Below, in pieces: positions 60,995 through 64,000 of a stretch of 64,000 nt of DNA. The DNA is taken from contig CAZJAI010000001.1 of assembly GCA_964544355.1 (NCBI GenBank), positions 1-64,000 of the forward strand, in the 5' to 3' direction. The translations under genes and the position numbers were made by a program. The notes beneath the pieces were generated by a model that did not search any database, was not told the origin of the DNA, and saw nothing but the letters and a program-made list of their open reading frames with translations. Origin of the DNA: Chaera sp964544355. GTDB lineage: Bacteria; Patescibacteriota; Saccharimonadia; Saccharimonadales; Saccharimonadaceae. Within the stretch, counting starts at the first letter, position 1. Each line of letters opens with the position of its first letter.

Positions 60995-61540
60995 GTGAAT
61001 GTACTTGCTATCATCGACAGGAGACCAAAAATTGATATTCAAGATGTTGTTCGCCAGAACAATGTTAAGCTTATCGTGACTTTGGGTGATTTGACCCGTG
61101 AAGACTTGCTACAGCTTGAGCAAATAACCACAATTCCCAAAATAGGTGTGTATGGTAACCATGATAGCGGTACTTATATGCCTGATTTGGGCATTTGGGA
61201 TATGCACCTGAAAGTGTGGGACTATAATGGTTTACGATTTGGTGGGTTTCAGGGCTGTGTCCGCTATAAAGAGAATCCTGACGCAATTATGTATACCCAA
61301 GAAGAAGCTACGCAACTAATGGAAAAATTTCCAAAGGTAGAAGTTTTCCTGTGCCATTGCCCACCTAGAGGTGTCAACGACGAGGAAGAAGTGGCACATC
61401 AAGGCTTTAATGCTCTAAGGGACTATACTGAGCGTGAATAACCTAAGGTGTTGCTTCACGGTCATACATATCCAACAGAGGATACTGTTGTGAGGCAACA
61501 GGGTTCTACGCGGATTGAGTATAAGATTGTAACTCTTTAA
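60995..61540 (+). pseudogene. metallophosphoesterase (calcineurin-like) interrupted by in-frame TAA
   Basis: The intact part (148 aa, GTG start) has the family motifs TLGDLTRED (GD), YGNHDSG (GNHD) and LCHCPPRG. It stops at TAA (61439-61441), yet the same frame continues with PKVLLHGHTYP, which is the last metal-binding GHTH-type motif, and ends at 61540. Without that part a metal ligand His would be lost. The final residues (IEYKIVTL) come from sequence shared with the cassette remnant. In this family the active protein cleaves phosphomonoesters or diesters. Confidence 0.72.
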
Positions 61541-61617
61541 TAGCGTTGGCAACGTATTTGTCGGAGTAACCCCGCCCACCTCTATCGGTCGGTGACATAG
61601 TCAGTTTTAGTTCAAAA
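61517..61617 (-). pseudogene. 101-bp remnant of a second cassette protein B gene
   Basis: Collinear with 55894-55994 with nine mismatches and no gaps. Read on the minus strand it encodes FELKLTMSPTDRGGRGY and SDKYVANAIKELQSYTQ. Eight of the nine differences are synonymous and one gives Pro to Ser, so it is not a fresh duplication but a diverged homologue of which only this piece is left. Confidence 0.8.
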
Positions 61618-61802
61618 GGTTGTTGGGTTACGATGTTCGAAGCGCAGGCCGAGGGCTATAAATAAGATCGAACAGCTAGCCGGGGCCGGGATTTTTAGCG
61701 GACGGCACAAGAGGGCAGCCATGCTCAAGCCGGGTAATCCTTGAAATTGCTTATGTTGACGGTTACTATCAAGGCAAAGTCCTAAAAAACGGAAAAGGAA
61801 AT
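61618..61802 (+). other. island edge: structured intergenic region with promoter
   Basis: GC content rises again here, so the island ends at about 61.62 kb. TGTTCG (61634-61639) can pair with CGAACA (61669-61674) around GCC-GAG-GGC, and GCTA/TAGC flank a G/C-rich stretch ending in T's; I match this to no RNA family. TTGAAA (61741-61746) and TACTAT (61764-61769), 17 bp apart, form the likely promoter of the TPR-type gene. No coding sequence is supported. Confidence 0.5.
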
Positions 61803-62366
61803 ATGAGTATGGGGCGGGCAGTAAAAGAGGGGACCAAGCCGGAAAGAACGCGCAACCCGCTCAAGCTCTCCGGGCCGCTGCTAGTAATTTTCCTGCTTGT
61901 AGTAACCGGGCTTCTAATAGCCGCCTGGGTATCCGGTTATTTTCTGTACAAAGCACGTAAGTCAAGCATTCAAAATAAAAACAACGATCTTGCGCTGGTT
62001 GATAAGTCTCTGCAAAACAATGATTCGGCCAGGGCTTTAGTGTATGCCAGACAAGCGCTCGCCAAATCACCAAGCGATATTAACGCTATTATGACCGTGG
62101 CGGATCTGACTCAGAAGAGCAACCCCGAGGAATCTAAGCGGCTGTATGCCAAGGCGCTTGCGGAATTCAAAAAGACCGACAATCCCGACGTGGACTTAAA
62201 AACTGCCATAACCTACTGGGCCGCGGCCGGCATGGCGGAAAGGGCAGGATTGACCGATCAGGCGAAAGGATATTACCAAAAGGTTATAAACTCCGCGGAT
62301 TTAGGGGATAGTTACGATAAAAGCCTCGCTCAACAATCCGAAGCGGCGCTAAAGAGGCTCCAATGA
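61803..62366 (+). CDS. single-pass membrane protein with TPR-like domain
   Basis: A 187-aa protein. A basic cytosolic start is followed by one TM segment (LLVIFLLVVTGLLIAAWVSG) and TPR-like helices (ARALVYARQALAKSPSDINA; ESKRLYAKALAEF; QAKGYYQKVI). TPRs bind other proteins. AAAAGG precedes two possible ATG codons, 61803 and 61809. Its stop overlaps the start of the secreted protein downstream (ATGA), so they probably work together at the cell surface, perhaps in its export or assembly. Confidence 0.72.
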   Translation: MSMGRAVKEGTKPERTRNPLKLSGPLLVIFLLVVTGLLIAAWVSGYFLYKARKSSIQNKNNDLALVDKSLQNNDSARALVYARQALAKSPSDINAIMTVADLTQKSNPEESKRLYAKALAEFKKTDNPDVDLKTAITYWAAAGMAERAGLTDQAKGYYQKVINSADLGDSYDKSLAQQSEAALKRLQ

Positions 62367-64000
62367 ACTTGGGTATAGGCAACCTGTCGAGCATATTTTC
62401 AGACAAACCTCCCAGGCGCAAGGCGTTATGGTTCGCGCGCTTGGGGATAACCGTTGGCGTGGCGGGCTTTTTAAGCCTTTTCGTTATGTCGGGCACGGCC
62501 TTTGCCGGCGGCGGAGTGGGCAGCGGCGGCGGCGGAGGCGGTGGAGCCGTCCCCGGTGGCCACACTCCCTATACCTCGTACGGTTGGGGTTGGACCGTCT
62601 ATCCTACATCCGGCCCGGGCCCAACGGACGGGTTCATAAAGGATGGCTTTAGAAACCCAGCGCCGTGGGCCAATGCACAAAACACCTGTCGAAATGCTAG
62701 GGCCTCGTCCGTTTATATGTTGATAGTTTTAGATAAATACGGTGACGGAACCGTTTACGACTATAAATCACGATGGGAAGGTTTCGCGGGTCGCTTTGTT
62801 GTCGGTACCCCCGTAGACCATGGGCGTGCCACCGCAATAGACACGGCAACGGCGCGGGCCGCTTTTGGAAGTCTTCCCAGTTACGGGGTGGATACCACTG
62901 GCTATACTTTTGGAAGTAATGTCGGCTGGTTTTGTTATGATTACGCGCCGCCTCCGCCGCCACCACCGCCTCCCCCCGTAACGGTTCAAGCGAATGTGTT
63001 TATGGTTGATGCATCTGGACAGCAAACGGGTGTTTATGGCGGAGCTGTTTTAGATACCTGTACCAATCCCGGCAGGATTACTACACGACCCGACGGGTTC
63101 GCGTACATGCAAGTACCGAAGGGCACTGGCTTTTGTTTGAGGGTTGCCAGCCCGCCACCCCCTGGTTACAGCGGGCCGTTCGTCCGGCCGTGGGGCGGAC
63201 AATACGAATACTATGATACGGCGGACTATACAAATAATATATATCCGCGATGCGGTAGCTACACCAATTACAGCGGCTTCGGTGGGCCACCGTTGACAGG
63301 TCACTGCGATCAGCAAACTTATGAATGGCAGGTAGCCGGTAGGTCTGATGGCTGGCGACAGGTATGGTCGAATCCGATTATATGGGTTTATGACCGCCCC
63401 AGTGATATCGGTTATGATTTCGTCTATGTACTCAATCTCTCCTACACCCTCACCCCCAGGGTATCGGCTCCGGCCGCCGCCAGCCGTAGCGACACGGTCC
63501 AGTTCACCTTCACGGTAGACAACTCCGGGCCCACCGTCACGCCTCCCACCCAATGGTGGACCAGGGGGCGCTACATCCTGAGCGGCCAGCCCTACGACCC
63601 TCAGCCCCAGCAGGACGCCAACCGCGGCTCCTCGGGCGGCTACCGCGAGCAGTCCGGCACCCAGGTCTTCCAGGTAGGCTCCAGCCAGGTCTTCGTTGAA
63701 TCGGTGGATATGTCCCGCATTCCGGCCAACGCCGCCTACGTCTGCCGCTCGTTAACCGTCTATCCCTTCGACTCTAACCAGCCGCCTCGCTACCGCACCA
63801 GTGCCGAGCAGTGCGTGGCGGTAGGCAAACAGCCCCTGGCTCAGGTTACCGGCGGCGATCTCTGGGCCGGCGGCAGCTTCCGCAACTCGTCCGGCAGCTG
63901 CGCCGCCGGCACCGGCGCCAACGTCAAGGGCACGGCTAAAACCTATCCTGACGGCACCCGGGCCGGCAGCTGGGGCGAATACGGCGTCTTCGCCCTGGGT
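62363..64000 (+). CDS. large secreted surface protein, runs off the window
   Basis: An open frame of 546 codons without a stop. Signal/TM segment near residues 27-50 (FARLGITVGVAGFLSLFVMS), a Gly-rich hinge, a tyrosine-rich globular region, a linker of ten prolines, a second region with a PDGFAYMQVPKGTGFCLRV strand, then a DUF11-like adhesive repeat (LTPRVSAPAAASRSDTVQFT). From about 63,430 the codon usage changes sharply to the strongly biased style of the 959-aa surface protein, suggesting domain exchange. Coupled by a 4-nt overlap to the TPR membrane protein. Confidence 0.75.
   Translation, partial: MNLGIGNLSSIFSDKPPRRKALWFARLGITVGVAGFLSLFVMSGTAFAGGGVGSGGGGGGGAVPGGHTPYTSYGWGWTVYPTSGPGPTDGFIKDGFRNPAPWANAQNTCRNARASSVYMLIVLDKYGDGTVYDYKSRWEGFAGRFVVGTPVDHGRATAIDTATARAAFGSLPSYGVDTTGYTFGSNVGWFCYDYAPPPPPPPPPPVTVQANVFMVDASGQQTGVYGGAVLDTCTNPGRITTRPDGFAYMQVPKGTGFCLRVASPPPPGYSGPFVRPWGGQYEYYDTADYTNNIYPRCGSYTNYSGFGGPPLTGHCDQQTYEWQVAGRSDGWRQVWSNPIIWVYDRPSDIGYDFVYVLNLSYTLTPRVSAPAAASRSDTVQFTFTVDNSGPTVTPPTQWWTRGRYILSGQPYDPQPQQDANRGSSGGYREQSGTQVFQVGSSQVFVESVDMSRIPANAAYVCRSLTVYPFDSNQPPRYRTSAEQCVAVGKQPLAQVTGGDLWAGGSFRNSSGSCAAGTGANVKGTAKTYPDGTRAGSWGEYGVFALG

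Noticed and set aside
60608..61441. Genetic-code change (TAA or TAG read as an amino acid) to explain interrupted genes
   Set aside because: TAA, TAG and TGA all terminate intact conserved genes here (for example murE, valS and groES), so reassignment is not tenable; only local read-through or decay remains.
61621..61740. Resemblance of the AGCCGGGTAATCC stretch to part of a cyclic-di-GMP riboswitch
   Set aside because: The other conserved parts of that aptamer (the CGCAAAGCC core and GAAA tetraloop) are absent.

Overview
The window reads as about 64 kb of the chromosome of a bacterium from the Candidate Phyla Radiation (Patescibacteria), most likely a relatively GC-rich Saccharibacteria (TM7)-like lineage. 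This is inferred from gene content and protein features; no rRNA is present to confirm it. Supporting signs: the rpsF-ssb-rpsR operon runs straight into efp with no rplI (loss of L9 is typical of CPR); the DnaG primase has lost its zinc ligands and the family-4 uracil-DNA glycosylase has lost its iron-sulfur ligands; the Pol I proofreading domain is degenerate; biosynthesis is sparse apart from one orphan pyrB; and many secreted or membrane-anchored surface proteins are encoded. All three stop codons end intact genes, so the genetic code looks standard.

Layout. 1-54: 3' end of a serine-type tRNA. 130-8770: informational and housekeeping genes (HIT protein, valS, tsaD, MurE-like ligase, a PRTase-fold orphan, groES-groEL under a textbook CIRCE element), with a parS-like palindrome at the valS start. 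8856-19614: an unknown acidic protein, a bifunctional sugar-phosphate isomerase, a MacB-like ABC transporter, tRNA-Ser(GGA) followed by an AT-richer pyrB, argS, mscL, orn, an HxlR/FMN-reductase divergent pair and small unknowns. 19673-27184: a replication/transcription block, dnaG-rpoD-kinase, a second divergent sigma factor, polA and a HAD hydrolase. 27269-36199: a 9-kb surface locus resembling the WxL/DUF916 systems of Firmicutes, plus a beta-helix protein and a 959-aa repeat protein. 36229-53067: DNA repair, replication and translation genes (mutM, holA, rpsT, truB-rpsO-pnp, udg, RNase J, ftsK, rpsF-ssb-rpsR-efp, tlyA).

From about 54.1 kb (the start codon of ychF) to about 61.6 kb lies an AT-rich accessory island. 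It carries pieces of a large serine recombinase, an IS3-family element, a two-gene cassette (TIKI/TraB-like protein plus unknown partner) of which a 101-bp diverged second copy survives at the far end, and an operon of an ADP-ribosyltransferase-like protein, a small protein and a metallophosphoesterase. The last two of these are interrupted by in-frame TAA codons. After the island come a TPR-type membrane protein and a large secreted protein that runs off the window.

A recurrent signal is a -10 hexamer (TATACT, TATAAT, TACAAT) lying only 6-10 nt upstream of the start codon and lacking any Shine-Dalgarno. This predicts leaderless transcripts for about ten genes. Other genes (groES, FMN reductase, rpsF, PGI/PMI, serine recombinase) have a clear AAGGAG, so both initiation modes seem to coexist. 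The most interesting candidates for new biology are the ART-like operon, the TIKI-like cassette, the WxL-like surface locus, and the second sigma factor with its altered -10 and -35 recognition regions.
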